DNA of 40,629 bases from Treponema sp. UBA4377 (GCA_002391235.1 DGRX01000010.1:1-40629); one strand, 5' to 3'. Counted from the first letter of the stretch, positions 8,411-17,333 are shown. The notes: generated by a model from the letters alone, not told the origin. Numbers and translations: made by a program.

Positions 8411-10329
8411 AATTCAACAATCTGGTTCTTGCTGTCGATGTACCAATCCGCCAAGGGAATCGGCTGCTCGACGTTGTACCAAGTTATGCTTGAGTCTTCG
8501 TTGAGCGTGGCCAACTGCCCTTGGCATTTTACTATGTCCACGGCAAGCGAGGCGCCGCTTTTAAGCGAATATTTTCTTAGGCTCTTTGCGTTTATGACGC
8601 TTACGTTTTTTGACCCCATGTTTGTGAACACAAGGGGAAAGGCCGGCCGCACAAAGGACTCGCTTTCCTCTTTTGCCGAGCTTGCGAATTCCTTTAGCGT
8701 AAGCGCTTTTGTTCCAAAGCAAAAGGCGCTTGATGTGTAGCTTTCGCCGGCGGAAATCAAGCGCGAGCCAAAAAGATATCCTCCGCTTTCTTCTATGCTT
8801 ACGATGATGTCGCCGTCCATTTTTACGGGAACGGTCTCGTGCGTTTTAAGGTTTACCAAGACCAGCGCGGACGTCGGGTTTGACGAAGCTGTTTTTGCGA
8901 CCGCCAAAGTGTTGTTCTCCAGCGCGGCGGCGTCTTGGATTCCGCTTCCCAGGTAAAGCTCCGAAAGCTCCCCTGTTTCAAAAGAGTAAAAGTTGACTTT
9001 TGAATTTTCGATTTCCAAAAAGCCCTTTTGTCCGTTGACAGTAGCCTCGTGAATTTTTTTGATTCTGTTTTGGCTGTTGAACAAAAGCCGCGCGTTTCCT
9101 GTCTGGGCGTCCATTGCGTAAATTCCGTCCAAGCGGTTGTCGGACCTTAAAAGCAAGTTGCCGTGCGCGAAAGAAATCGTCGTCCAATAGCGCGAATTCT
9201 TAAAGGTTGTCGGCGAATTGTTCTCGCAATCGGTTTTGATTATGGCGGAACTAGTCAAGATGTAAAGGCTCGTTCCGTCGGAGCAAATGCCGTGAATTTT
9301 TTGGTAGACTTCGTTGGAAACAAGCGCAAGGCTTGACGGCAAGGAATTTTCCTTTGCGTCGGCGGTAAAAATGTTTCCGTCCTTTGCGCCCAAAATCAAT
9401 GTCTCGCCCTGCAAATAGGCCGCGGCGAATTGGATTTCGCCGTCGCTTTTTATGTTCTTTTGAATCAAAGGCCCCTTTAACGAATTGTCAGCGACAAAGA
9501 TTTTGTAGAATGAATAAAGGCCTTGCGAGCCGTCAACGTAATAGAGGCCGCCGTCGTTCTCAAAATAAGCCGGGTTCTTTACAGCCGCGGCCTTGACTTT
9601 TGCGCCGTTCTCCGCGTTAAGGATGCAAAGAGATCCGCTCTTCGCGCCGGCAAAAAGCGCGTTCTTTGCGAACAAGACTGGTTTTTCCAAGCCCGCTTCG
9701 GCGGGAATCTTTTTAAGGGCTTTTCCTGTCTTAAGGCTAAAGTAAGCCAAAGCTCCCTCTGTCGCTGAGTAAAGCAAGACGTTTTTTTCGCTTTCGCTTG
9801 TCTTTGCCCAAGAGGCGGTCATTCCCCAGTCTTTGATTTTTGTAAAAGGCTTTCCGCTTGCGGCAAGATAAAAGTAAACTCCGTTTCTTTCTGTTGTCGT
9901 CGCGATGATGTAGCTTCCTTTCGCGCTGTAGGTCAAGCTTGTGACGGGAGCCTTTAGCAATATTGATCGGGTCGTTTTTTTTGAGGCGCAATTCCAGATT
10001 TTTACGCTGTGGTAGCCGGCGTCGTCAGTCTCGTAAAAGGCGATTTCCTTTCCGCTTGGAGCAGGCGCTGCGATTGGAATTTTTTTGTCGGAAACTTGAA
10101 AGTGCTCTCCGATTCCGTTCTCCCAGCGAATGATAAAGCCGTCTTGTCCGACTGTGTAATAGGCTTGCGTTTTTGAGTTTGTTTCTGGAATCACCGCCGC
10201 AACCGCAGCCTTGTGGCCCTGGCTTGAAAAGCGGGGCTGAGAGCTAAGGTTTGCCTCCGTTCCGATTGAAAAAACTGCCGCAAGAATAATTCCGGCTGTC
10301 TTAATGCTAAGGTTTCTTAAACTTTTCAT
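8407..10329 (-). CDS. Exported beta-propeller (WD40-like) protein, function unknown
   Basis: 640 residues with an N-terminal signal peptide (MKSLRNLSIKTAGIILAAVF...), so periplasmic or envelope-located. The body is a series of short blade-like repeats of WD40/PQQ type: GQDGFIIRWENGIG, YHSVKIWNC, GAKSGSLCILN, GAKDGNIFTAD. About 12-14 strands of this pattern suggest one or two propellers. It overlaps the rseP stop by 4 nt (ATGA), so it is translationally coupled to the last enzyme of the isoprenoid/lipid operon. That suggests an envelope role such as scaffold or outer-membrane assembly factor, but no specific family match is claimed. Confidence 0.75.
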   Translation of the reverse strand: MKSLRNLSIKTAGIILAAVFSIGTEANLSSQPRFSSQGHKAAVAAVIPETNSKTQAYYTVGQDGFIIRWENGIGEHFQVSDKKIPIAAPAPSGKEIAFYETDDAGYHSVKIWNCASKKTTRSILLKAPVTSLTYSAKGSYIIATTTERNGVYFYLAASGKPFTKIKDWGMTASWAKTSESEKNVLLYSATEGALAYFSLKTGKALKKIPAEAGLEKPVLFAKNALFAGAKSGSLCILNAENGAKVKAAAVKNPAYFENDGGLYYVDGSQGLYSFYKIFVADNSLKGPLIQKNIKSDGEIQFAAAYLQGETLILGAKDGNIFTADAKENSLPSSLALVSNEVYQKIHGICSDGTSLYILTSSAIIKTDCENNSPTTFKNSRYWTTISFAHGNLLLRSDNRLDGIYAMDAQTGNARLLFNSQNRIKKIHEATVNGQKGFLEIENSKVNFYSFETGELSELYLGSGIQDAAALENNTLAVAKTASSNPTSALVLVNLKTHETVPVKMDGDIIVSIEESGGYLFGSRLISAGESYTSSAFCFGTKALTLKEFASSAKEESESFVRPAFPLVFTNMGSKNVSVINAKSLRKYSLKSGASLAVDIVKCQGQLATLNEDSSITWYNVEQPIPLADWYIDSKNQIVEF

Positions 10330-11459
10330 TTTGCGCTTCCAAATTTTTCTATAAAATATTTTATGTCTCCGCCGACTCCGACTATAAACAAAAAGATTAT
10401 GACCGCAAAGCCTGCGATTTGAATTTTGTATTGAAGCCTTGGAGGAATTTGCTTTTTTGTCACGGCTTGAATGAACGCGAACAATATCAAGCCGCCGTCA
10501 AGGATCGGTATCGGAAGAAGGTTCATTATAAAAAGAGAAACGCTTATCAGCGACATGAATTGAAGGACTACAATCCAGCCGGTTTTTATTCCCGCCGCAA
10601 AGCCTTCTTTTGCGGTTTCGCCAAGCATGCTTGAAATGCGAGCCGGGCCTGAAACGGCGTTCGTTATGTCAACGCCCTTGAACAAAACGCCAAGGCCTTT
10701 TATTGTCATCGCCAAAATATTTGTCGTGTTTGCAAAGCCAGCCTTGATCGCAGGAAAAAGGGGCAGCGGCGCTATGACTTTTTCAATTTCCTCGCCGCTT
10801 GCCATGACGCCAAGAATTCCGTTTCCTTCCTTTTTGTTTATCAAAGTGTGAACGTTAAAGACAAGAGTCTCTTGGCTTCCGTCGGGATTTTGTCTAAGGA
10901 CTTCTACCGTTATGTCTTCGTCGCCGTTTAGCGCGACCTGTTCGTATATGTCAGAAAAGTCGGAGATTTCCTTGCCTTGGATTTTTGTAATTGTGTCGCC
11001 GCTTTTTATTCCAGCGTCGCGCGCTGGAGACGCGAAATTCGGGTCTTGCGGAATTTTTATCGTCGCGCTTCTCGTGTTGTAGCTGTAGCCCATCATCGCT
11101 ATTATGACGCATGCGATGAAAGTAAAGAGCAAGTTAAAGAAGGGGCCCGCAAAGCCGATCAGGGCGCGCTTCAAGGGGTTGGTTCCGTAAAGGGAGTCTT
11201 TTTCTCCGGGAACGTAGGCCAAGCCGTCCTCAATCGCTTTTGTGAATTCCTTTTCGCCCTTCATTTGGCAGTAGCCGCCTATCGGCAAAAGCGAAAGCCT
11301 GTAATCGGTTTGGCCTATTTTTTTATGAAGGAGAACGGGACCCATGAAAATGGAAAAGGCTTCAACCTTAACGCCGCAAAGTCGCGCGGCAATAAAGTGG
11401 CCCAGCTCGTGGAAGAAAATCAAAAAGCTTAAAATCAAAAGGCCCGTTACGATTGTCAA
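10326..11459 (-). CDS. rseP: RseP-type site-2 intramembrane zinc metalloprotease
   Basis: 377 residues. The first membrane helix carries the zinc motif HELGH (residues 17-21). A PDZ domain lies in the middle (about 110-200; PARDAGIKSGDTITKIQGK). The second catalytic segment is PIPILDGG near residue 319, which supplies the third zinc ligand, Asp. This family cuts membrane-spanning regulators and signal-peptide remnants. The start overlaps the dxr stop by ATGA, and the stop overlaps the next start in the same way. Confidence 0.95.
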   Translation of the reverse strand: MTIVTGLLILSFLIFFHELGHFIAARLCGVKVEAFSIFMGPVLLHKKIGQTDYRLSLLPIGGYCQMKGEKEFTKAIEDGLAYVPGEKDSLYGTNPLKRALIGFAGPFFNLLFTFIACVIIAMMGYSYNTRSATIKIPQDPNFASPARDAGIKSGDTITKIQGKEISDFSDIYEQVALNGDEDITVEVLRQNPDGSQETLVFNVHTLINKKEGNGILGVMASGEEIEKVIAPLPLFPAIKAGFANTTNILAMTIKGLGVLFKGVDITNAVSGPARISSMLGETAKEGFAAGIKTGWIVVLQFMSLISVSLFIMNLLPIPILDGGLILFAFIQAVTKKQIPPRLQYKIQIAGFAVIIFLFIVGVGGDIKYFIEKFGSAK

Positions 11460-12541
11460 AGCGCAGCCTCCGCGATGGCGCGGGCTTTTTTGTCAGCCTC
11501 AAAAACGTCGTCAAAGTCCCGCGGCTCGCTTGTCCAATCCGCGGCCAAGGTTTTTTGAACGGTCTCGGCGATTTTAAGAAAGCCGATTTTATTGTCTATA
11601 AAGGCCCATGCCGCGATTTCGTCGGCCGCGTTAAAGGCTATTGTGTAAGACGCTCCCTTGTCAGCCGCGCTTTCGGCCAAGCCCAATAACGGAAAGTCTT
11701 CGCGCCTTGGCTCGTAAAAGCTCATGCTGCGGCCGGCCAAGGAAAATTTTTCCAAGCCGCTGTCAGCGTATTCGGGCCAGCAAAGCGCTCCCATAATCGG
11801 GTGCCTCATGTCGGGCTCAGAAATTTGCGCGTAAAGGATTCCGTCGCTTGTCCTGACCAACGAATGAATCAAGCTTTCGGGGTGGACGACCACGCTTATG
11901 TTCTGGACGTTCGTGTCAAAAAGGCGGCGGGCCTCGATGACTTCTAGGCCCTTGTTGGCCAAGGTAGCCGAGTCCACCGTAATCTTTTTTCCCATCTTCC
12001 ATGTGGGATGCTTTAAAGCGTCGGCCACGGTGACTGACTCCAATTGCTGCCTTGAATAATTTCTAAAAGGCCCGCCGCTGGCTGTGATTACGATTTCGGC
12101 GATGTTTTCCGCTCCGCAAAAGTGAATCAAGTTAAAGATAGCGGAATGTTCCGAGTCAACGGGAATTATATGGGCGCCGCTTTTGTCCGCCAATGACTTT
12201 ATCAAGGGCCAGGCCATTACGACCGTTTCCTTGTTGGCAAGCGCAAGGTCGATTCCGCGCTCTGCGACAAGCTTTGACGGCAAAAGGCCGGCCGCGCCCG
12301 CGATTCCGTTGACAACGATGTCAGGCTTTGCCTTGTCCAAAAGGCGCGCGATTCCGTCAAGGCCCTCTTGGCTTGTAAGCGTGGCAGGGCATTTGAATTC
12401 CGCCGCCAATGCGTCTAGTTTTTCTTTTGAGGAATTTGCCTGGAGACCGGCAACTGAAAATTTTCCGGGGTGGCGCTTCGCCAAGTCAAGAGCGCTTGTT
12501 CCGATAGAGCCTGTGCTTCCCAATACAAGAATCTTTTTCAT
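11456..12541 (-). CDS. dxr: 1-deoxy-D-xylulose 5-phosphate reductoisomerase
   Basis: Second enzyme of the MEP isoprenoid pathway: DXP plus NADPH to MEP. 361 residues, slightly shorter than the usual 380-400. The Rossmann motif GSTGSIG is at 8-14. The active-site stretch is present: VDSEHSAIF, TASGGPFR, and DALKHPTWKMGKKITVDSATLANKGLEVIEA (read in pieces). The C-terminus ends NKIGFLKIAETVQ... as in the family. Overlaps of 4 nt at both ends tie it to cdsA and rseP. The first enzyme, dxs, is in another operon of this window. Confidence 0.95.
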   Translation of the reverse strand: MKKILVLGSTGSIGTSALDLAKRHPGKFSVAGLQANSSKEKLDALAAEFKCPATLTSQEGLDGIARLLDKAKPDIVVNGIAGAAGLLPSKLVAERGIDLALANKETVVMAWPLIKSLADKSGAHIIPVDSEHSAIFNLIHFCGAENIAEIVITASGGPFRNYSRQQLESVTVADALKHPTWKMGKKITVDSATLANKGLEVIEARRLFDTNVQNISVVVHPESLIHSLVRTSDGILYAQISEPDMRHPIMGALCWPEYADSGLEKFSLAGRSMSFYEPRREDFPLLGLAESAADKGASYTIAFNAADEIAAWAFIDNKIGFLKIAETVQKTLAADWTSEPRDFDDVFEADKKARAIAEAAL

Positions 12542-13398
12542 GCGAACAAGAACTTAACCAAAAAGAAGTAGAATGGCGCGGCCATAAAGATAGAGTCAAC
12601 GCTGTCCAAAACGCCTCCGCGGCCAAGGACTACGTTTCCTGAATCCTTGACTTCCGCGCTTCGCTTAAAGACGCTTTCTGCCAAGTCGCCGATTATGGCC
12701 GCCGTGCAAACTGTCACGGAGAGAATCGCGGTTTTTGGCAATAGCATTGCCGTTTCAAAAGCGCTCTTAAAAACAAGGTGGGTCATTAATACCGCAAAGA
12801 CAAAGCTTCCGACATAGGCTCCGATAAAGCCCGCGACGCTTTTGTTGGGGCTTGCCAATAGGATTCCGCGGTTGTTCTTTCCAAAAAGCATTCCAAAAAG
12901 CCAAGCCGCGCTGTCGCTTATAAAGACTAGGACCAAAAACGTCGCCAAAAAAGCGAAGCTTGCGTTTTGCGCGTTGCCTCTCGCAATGCCCGAAATGCGG
13001 GTTACAAAAGACGGCAAAAAGCCGACGTACAGGATTACGCACAGCGAGCGGGCGATTCTTGCGTTGGACATCGCGAATTCTTTTGCGGTGAAAATTTCAA
13101 CGGTAAAAACGATAAAGGAAGTTGCGATAAGCGCGATTACGGAAAGAGAGTCCAGTCCAAAAATTATGTTTAAAAATTCGCAAATTGGAATCAGCGGCGC
13201 CAAGACCATCAAAAGCGGGCGGGCCAAAGTTTGGCCGTTTGTTCCAAACATAAGCGAAAGCTCGTAGGCGGCAAAGGCGGACACGCCAAAGACAAAAAGA
13301 TTGAACGGCAAGTGGTGAAAGAAGGGAAGGTAAACCAACCCCAAGATAAAAGGCACTCCAACAAAAAATATAATCAGGCGCTCAATCAGTTTTTTCAT
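12538..13398 (-). CDS. cdsA: Phosphatidate cytidylyltransferase (CDP-diacylglycerol synthase)
   Basis: 286 residues with about eight membrane helices. It makes CDP-diacylglycerol from phosphatidate and CTP. The C-terminal signature is recognisable, but altered: VFKRSAEVKDSGNVV keeps the KR...KD core, while the usual PGHGG and LDRxD appear as GRGG and LDSVDS. The position between uppS and dxr is the standard one. Overlaps of 4 nt with both neighbours indicate tight coupling. Confidence 0.93.
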   Translation of the reverse strand: MKKLIERLIIFFVGVPFILGLVYLPFFHHLPFNLFVFGVSAFAAYELSLMFGTNGQTLARPLLMVLAPLIPICEFLNIIFGLDSLSVIALIATSFIVFTVEIFTAKEFAMSNARIARSLCVILYVGFLPSFVTRISGIARGNAQNASFAFLATFLVLVFISDSAAWLFGMLFGKNNRGILLASPNKSVAGFIGAYVGSFVFAVLMTHLVFKSAFETAMLLPKTAILSVTVCTAAIIGDLAESVFKRSAEVKDSGNVVLGRGGVLDSVDSIFMAAPFYFFLVKFLFA

Positions 13399-14111
13399 TT
13401 TGCCGCTCCTTTTTTATTTTCAATTCCGCCAAAGCGTCGGTTTCTGTTTTCAAAATCCAATATGTCTTTTTTAAATTCTTCAACTGAGTAATCCGGCCAA
13501 AGCGTGTCTGAAAAAATAAATTCCGCGTAAGCCGTTTGCCAAAGCAAAAAGTTTGACAGGCGCTTCTCGCCGCCGGTCCTTATCAATAAGTCCACGTCGG
13601 GAAGCTCCGGCAAGTCGCAGTTTAAGCTTATGTCGCTTTCTTCAAGGCGGCTTTTTCCGGCGGCGATGGCTTTGTTGGCCGCTCGCGTAATTTCGTCGCG
13701 GCTTCCGTAGTTGATTGCCAGGACGCAAGTGGTTCCGGTAAAATTCTCTGTGTCTTTTTTTGCGTTGACGATTTCTTCTTGAACGTCTTTAGGAAGGCCT
13801 TCCAAGTCGCCGATGTGCTGGACCCGGATTTGGTTTTCTTTATAAAATTCAAATTCCGCGCGAAGGTGGGATTTTATCAAGCCCATCAAGTAGCCGACTT
13901 CGTCTTGCGTCCGTTTCCAGTTTTCGGTGCTAAAGGTGTAGAGCGTGACGTATTTGATTCCCAAGTCGGCTGCCGCGCGGACAATCCTTTTGGCCGCTTC
14001 CAATCCTTCCTTGTGGCCGGCTGTTCTGGCGCGCCCTCGTTGTTGCGCCCAGCGGCCGTTTCCGTCCATTATTATCGCGACATGTTTAGGAAGGGTAGAA
14101 GCGGAATCCAA
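13395..14111 (-). CDS. uppS: Isoprenyl (undecaprenyl) diphosphate synthase
   Basis: 238 residues, cis-prenyltransferase family. It builds the C55 lipid carrier for peptidoglycan from isopentenyl diphosphate, the product of the MEP pathway encoded nearby. The P-loop-like motif IIMDGNGRWA at 13-22 holds the catalytic Asp. YVTLYTFSTENW, LAINYGSRDEI and DLLIRTGGEKRLSNFLLWQ-type regions are all conserved. It starts 4 nt after the frr stop codon and overlaps cdsA by 4 nt. Confidence 0.96.
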   Translation of the reverse strand: MDSASTLPKHVAIIMDGNGRWAQQRGRARTAGHKEGLEAAKRIVRAAADLGIKYVTLYTFSTENWKRTQDEVGYLMGLIKSHLRAEFEFYKENQIRVQHIGDLEGLPKDVQEEIVNAKKDTENFTGTTCVLAINYGSRDEITRAANKAIAAGKSRLEESDISLNCDLPELPDVDLLIRTGGEKRLSNFLLWQTAYAEFIFSDTLWPDYSVEEFKKDILDFENRNRRFGGIENKKGAAK

Positions 14112-14115
14112 AGTG

Positions 14116-14652
14116 TTACTCCATTATTTCCTTTTCTTTGGCCGCGTAGATTGAGTCAATCTCGGCGATGAATTTGTCCGTCGTCTTTTGCAAGTCGTCG
14201 GTCATTTTCTTAAGCTCGTCTTCCGTGATTTCGCCGGCCTTTTGCTTTTTCTTAAGGTCTTCGTTTCCGTCGCGGCGGATGTTGCGGATTGAAGTGCGGG
14301 AGTTTTCAGCGGTTGCCTTTGCCTGCTTGATGAGCTCCTTGCGGCGGTCTGCCGTTAGCGGCGGAATCGCGATGCGGATCACCTTTCCGTCGTTGGAAGG
14401 ATTAAGGCCCAAGTCAGCCGTCAAAATCGCTTTTTCGATTTCCGTGATCAAAGATTTGTCAAAGGGGTTTATGATGACCGAGCGGGCTTCGGGAATTGAA
14501 ACGGTCGCCACTTGGCTTAAGGGCGACTTTTGTCCGTAGTAGTCAACTCGCACTCTGTCAAAAATAGAGGCTGACGCGCGGCCTGTTCTGATGCCGTTAA
14601 AAGACTCCTTAAGAGCCGCGATTGTTTTTTCCATTCTTTCGTTTTCTGCCAT
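14116..14652 (-). CDS. frr: Ribosome recycling factor
   Basis: 178 residues from the ATG at 14652 (MAENERMEKTI), which follows AAGGGGAA; the longer frame has no ribosome site. RRF splits post-termination ribosomes with EF-G. The hallmark segments are present: GIRTGRASASIFD, VDYYGQKSPLSQ, FDKSLITEIEKAI, SDLGLNPSNDGKVIRIAIPPLT-like (read in pieces), and the helical C-terminus RNIRRDGNEDLKK. It is separated from tsf by a chain of four hairpins, the last of which is terminator-like and ends 14 nt before the start codon. Confidence 0.96.
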   Translation of the reverse strand: MAENERMEKTIAALKESFNGIRTGRASASIFDRVRVDYYGQKSPLSQVATVSIPEARSVIINPFDKSLITEIEKAILTADLGLNPSNDGKVIRIAIPPLTADRRKELIKQAKATAENSRTSIRNIRRDGNEDLKKKQKAGEITEDELKKMTDDLQKTTDKFIAEIDSIYAAKEKEIME

Positions 14653-14666
14653 ATTATTCCCCTTGT

Positions 14667-14797
14667 AAAAAGCCAAGAAGAAAGTTTCAACTTTCGATTG
14701 GCTTTTTAGCGTCCGCGGGAGCGGACAGTTTAATATCGAGTTTCTGAAAGAAACTCGTCAGAACAAAAGGCCGGCTGCAATAGCCGGACTTTTGTTC
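14667..14797 (-). promoter_or_regulatory. Four consecutive hairpins between tsf and frr
   Basis: In the direction of transcription: GAACAAAAG/CTTTTGTTC with an inner CCGGCT/AGCCGG (14761-14797); a 9-bp stem with a 3-nt loop (14737-14757); GTCCGC-GGGA-GCGGAC (14711-14726); and AAAAAGCCAA/TTGGCTTTTT with inner GAAAG/CTTTC (14667-14707). The last is a terminator-like hairpin with five T immediately before the frr ribosome site. They probably lower frr-uppS-cdsA-dxr-rseP expression relative to rpsB-tsf or process the transcript. Confidence 0.7.
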
Positions 14798-14810
14798 ATT
14801 CCCCTTATTC

Positions 14811-15644
14811 CTACTTTCCAAGAACGTCCAAGACGATTTCGCCAAATTCAAGCTGGGCTCCGGCGGCCTTTGAAACTTCCTCAAGCTTCTTGGCAACAGA
14901 AACCTTGTCGTCCTTTACGAACATCTGGTCAACAAAGCAGATTTCGGCCACGTGCTTGGCCACCTTGCTCTTAAGGATGTTGTCCTTGATGTTCTGGGGC
15001 TTAGAGGCCATCTTTTCGTCCTGGTCCATCTGTCCCTTGAAGATTTCGGTCTGCTCGTCGATGTAAGACTGCGGAACGTCCTTCTGGTAGATGTAGGCCG
15101 GAGTGAAGGCGGCCAAGTGCAAGCAGCAGTCGTGGGCGAACTGCTTTACGACGTCGGCTGTCGAGCCCTTTACGACGACGGCGCTGGCTGTCTTGAAGTT
15201 AGAGTGAACGTATGTCTCGGCGACGGCGTTGTCGGGAACGTTGATAACGTTCACCTTGGCGACAGTCATGTTCTCGCGAGTCTTTGTGGCCAAGTCAAGC
15301 AATACGTCCTTGTGGGCCTGCTCAACCTGAGTGTAGCCGTTGGCGAATGTGATGTCCAAAAGCTTTTCGCCGGCGGCGATGAAGTCCGCGTTGTTGGCGA
15401 CAAAGTCTGTTTCGCAAGTGACTTCGATAAGGGCGATTTTCTTGTCCTGAGTTCGGACAAAAACGCGGCCCTCGGAAGTCGCTCTCTCGGCGCGCTTGGC
15501 CACGGCGGCCAAGCCTTTTTCCTTAAGAATCTTTTCAGCTTCTTTAGCGTCTCCGTTGGCTTCAGTCAAGGCCTTTTTGCAGTCCATAAGACCGGCGCCT
15601 GTGGCTTCGCGCAAAGCTTTTACGTCAGATGCTTTAATTTCCAT
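14811..15644 (-). CDS. tsf: Elongation factor Ts
   Basis: 277 residues, the usual length. Nucleotide exchange factor for EF-Tu. The N-terminal UBA-like domain LREATGAGLMDCKKALTEA is diagnostic. It is followed by the TDFVA signature (ETDFVANNADFI near residue 80). It lies 18 nt downstream of rpsB, the standard pairing, and is followed by the hairpin chain described separately. Confidence 0.97.
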   Translation of the reverse strand: MEIKASDVKALREATGAGLMDCKKALTEANGDAKEAEKILKEKGLAAVAKRAERATSEGRVFVRTQDKKIALIEVTCETDFVANNADFIAAGEKLLDITFANGYTQVEQAHKDVLLDLATKTRENMTVAKVNVINVPDNAVAETYVHSNFKTASAVVVKGSTADVVKQFAHDCCLHLAAFTPAYIYQKDVPQSYIDEQTEIFKGQMDQDEKMASKPQNIKDNILKSKVAKHVAEICFVDQMFVKDDKVSVAKKLEEVSKAAGAQLEFGEIVLDVLGK

Positions 15645-15662
15645 AACAATATTTCCTTTTAA

Positions 15663-16532
15663 TTATTTGTAGAGTTTGTCCTCGTCAACCATCTGGTCGG
15701 CGGAATCATCGTCGTCCTTTGAGTCCTCGTCCTTCTGCTCTGTGGGCTGGTAGTTTGAGTAGTCGTCGATCTCAACGTCCTCGCGCTTAACGGCGGCGTC
15801 AGTCTGAACTTCGTCCTCGTCGCCGAGGTTTTCGATGATCTTAAGGCCTTCTTCGTTGTTGGCTTCCATTACGGCGTTGGCGATGATGGAAGTGAACAAT
15901 GTGATCGCGCGGATCGCGTCGTCGTTGCCCGGAATCGGGTAGTCGATGCCTTCGGGGTTTGAGTTTGTGTCGACAACGGCAACAACGGGGATTCCCATGC
16001 GGCGGGCTTCGGCCACGGCGATGGCTTCCTTGTGTGTGTCGATTACAAAGATGGCTCCCGGCAATTCCTTCATCTCTTTGATGCCGCCGAGGTTCTTTTC
16101 AAGCTTCGCCTTTTCTTTCTGGAGGCCGGCTACTTCCTTCTTTGTGAGGTTTTCGAAAGTTCCGTCAACTTCCATCTTCTCAATTTTCTTGAGGCGCTGG
16201 AGTGATTTTTTGATTGTGCTAAAGTTTGTAAGCATGCCGCCAAGCCAGCGGTTGTTTACGTAGAACTGTCCGCAGCGCTCGGCTTCCTTTTGGATGGCCT
16301 GCTGGGCCTGCTTTTTTGTTCCTACAAAAAGAACTGATTTGCCAGAGGCGGCGATTTTGCGAACCGCTTCGTAGCTTTCTTTGATTGCAGCGATTGTCTT
16401 CTGCAAGTCGATGATATGGATTCCGTTGCGCGAGCCAAAAATGTACTTTGACATGCGGGGATCCCAACGCTTTACTTGATGGCCAAAATGAACGCCAGAT
16501 TCAAGCAAACTCTTCATGGTAACAACAGCCAT
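15663..16532 (-). CDS. rpsB: 30S ribosomal protein S2
   Basis: 289 residues from the ATG at 16532 (MAVVTMKSLLESGVHFGHQV), placed after AAGGAG; an earlier in-frame ATG at 16547 has no ribosome site. The S2 signatures are present: GVHFGHQVKRWDPRMSKYIF, NNRWLGGMLTNF, PGAIFVIDTHKE and PVVAVVDTNSNPEGIDYPIPGND. The C-terminus carries an extra acidic, disordered tail (DEDSKDDDDSADQMVDEDK) longer than in most bacteria. First gene of the rpsB-tsf unit. Confidence 0.97.
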   Translation of the reverse strand: MAVVTMKSLLESGVHFGHQVKRWDPRMSKYIFGSRNGIHIIDLQKTIAAIKESYEAVRKIAASGKSVLFVGTKKQAQQAIQKEAERCGQFYVNNRWLGGMLTNFSTIKKSLQRLKKIEKMEVDGTFENLTKKEVAGLQKEKAKLEKNLGGIKEMKELPGAIFVIDTHKEAIAVAEARRMGIPVVAVVDTNSNPEGIDYPIPGNDDAIRAITLFTSIIANAVMEANNEEGLKIIENLGDEDEVQTDAAVKREDVEIDDYSNYQPTEQKDEDSKDDDDSADQMVDEDKLYK

Positions 16533-16676
16533 GATTTTCTCCTTCACCGTGAATGTTTTAATTCACGCCCAACTCTGTTACTCGAAAGGTCCGCCCTTTG
16601 GGCTTTCCAATCGGAAAAATTTCGGGAAACGTTAAAGCCAACGGCCTTCGCGCCTTCCGGCAAGAGATTTTGTCAC
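16533..16676 (-). promoter_or_regulatory. Probable rpsB leader with hairpins
   Basis: The 144 nt between maf and rpsB contain a perfect stem GTGAAT/ATTCAC (16549-16566) directly before the rpsB ribosome site. There is also a GCCC-AAA-GGGC hairpin further upstream. S2 is autoregulated through its leader in other bacteria, so this could be a regulatory leader. No clear -35/-10 pair was found. Confidence 0.35.
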
Positions 16677-17267
16677 CTAACTGATGATGGAATATCCTTG
16701 CTCTTTTAACATATCATAAAGCTCAAAAATAGGCAAGCCCACAACGCAAGAATTCGTTCCTTCTATTTTTGAAATGAAGCAGCTGGCCATGCCTTGTATT
16801 CTGTAGCCGCCGGCCGCTCCGTGCCAGTCGCCTGTGTCGATGTACCACTGGATTTCTTCCTCGCTCATCGGCGCGAAAGTGACTTTTGTGGCGGCGGTCC
16901 TTACGCTGGTTACATGGTTCCTGCCGTTGTAAAGGGCTAGGGCGGTGATTACATGGTGCGTCCTTCCCTGAAGCGCGTTCAAAAATTCAAAGGCTTCCTG
17001 GTGGTCGTTGGGCTTTCCAAAGACTTTGTTACCCATTACGACAAGCGTGTCCGCTCCCAAAACCCATGGAATGACTTGCTTGGGAGGCCTAGTCCTTACG
17101 ACGGCTTGGACTTTGGCCTTTGCCAAAATCTCCGGCAATTCCGACGGATTCCTTGAATAAAACGAGGACTCGTCGATGTTGGGCATTATCACTTGAAAGG
17201 GAATTCCCAGGGCTTTTAGGATTTCTTGCCTTCTTGGAGAGGACGACGCCAAAATTATGTTTTCCAT
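16677..17267 (-). CDS. maf: Maf-family nucleoside triphosphate pyrophosphatase
   Basis: 196 residues. It hydrolyses non-canonical or modified nucleoside triphosphates (house-cleaning). The N-terminal ASSSPRRQEIL motif and the catalytic-region LGADTLVVMGNKVFGKP are diagnostic. GDWHGAAGGYRIQG near residue 150 corresponds to the family's GA.GY.IQG. The start follows AAGGAAA. It lies upstream of rpsB on the same strand. Confidence 0.95.
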   Translation of the reverse strand: MENIILASSSPRRQEILKALGIPFQVIMPNIDESSFYSRNPSELPEILAKAKVQAVVRTRPPKQVIPWVLGADTLVVMGNKVFGKPNDHQEAFEFLNALQGRTHHVITALALYNGRNHVTSVRTAATKVTFAPMSEEEIQWYIDTGDWHGAAGGYRIQGMASCFISKIEGTNSCVVGLPIFELYDMLKEQGYSIIS

Positions 17268-17318
17268 AACGTTTCCTTGACTAAAAGAATTTATTTTTTT
17301 ATAATTAGCGAACTTTTC

Positions 17319-17324
17319 TATAAT
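17319..17324 (+). promoter_or_regulatory. -10 box of the tRNA-Arg gene
   Basis: A consensus TATAAT ends 9 nt before the first base of the mature tRNA. The -35 region is only T-rich (17291-17301). Confidence 0.5.
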
Positions 17325-17333
17325 AAACTAGAA

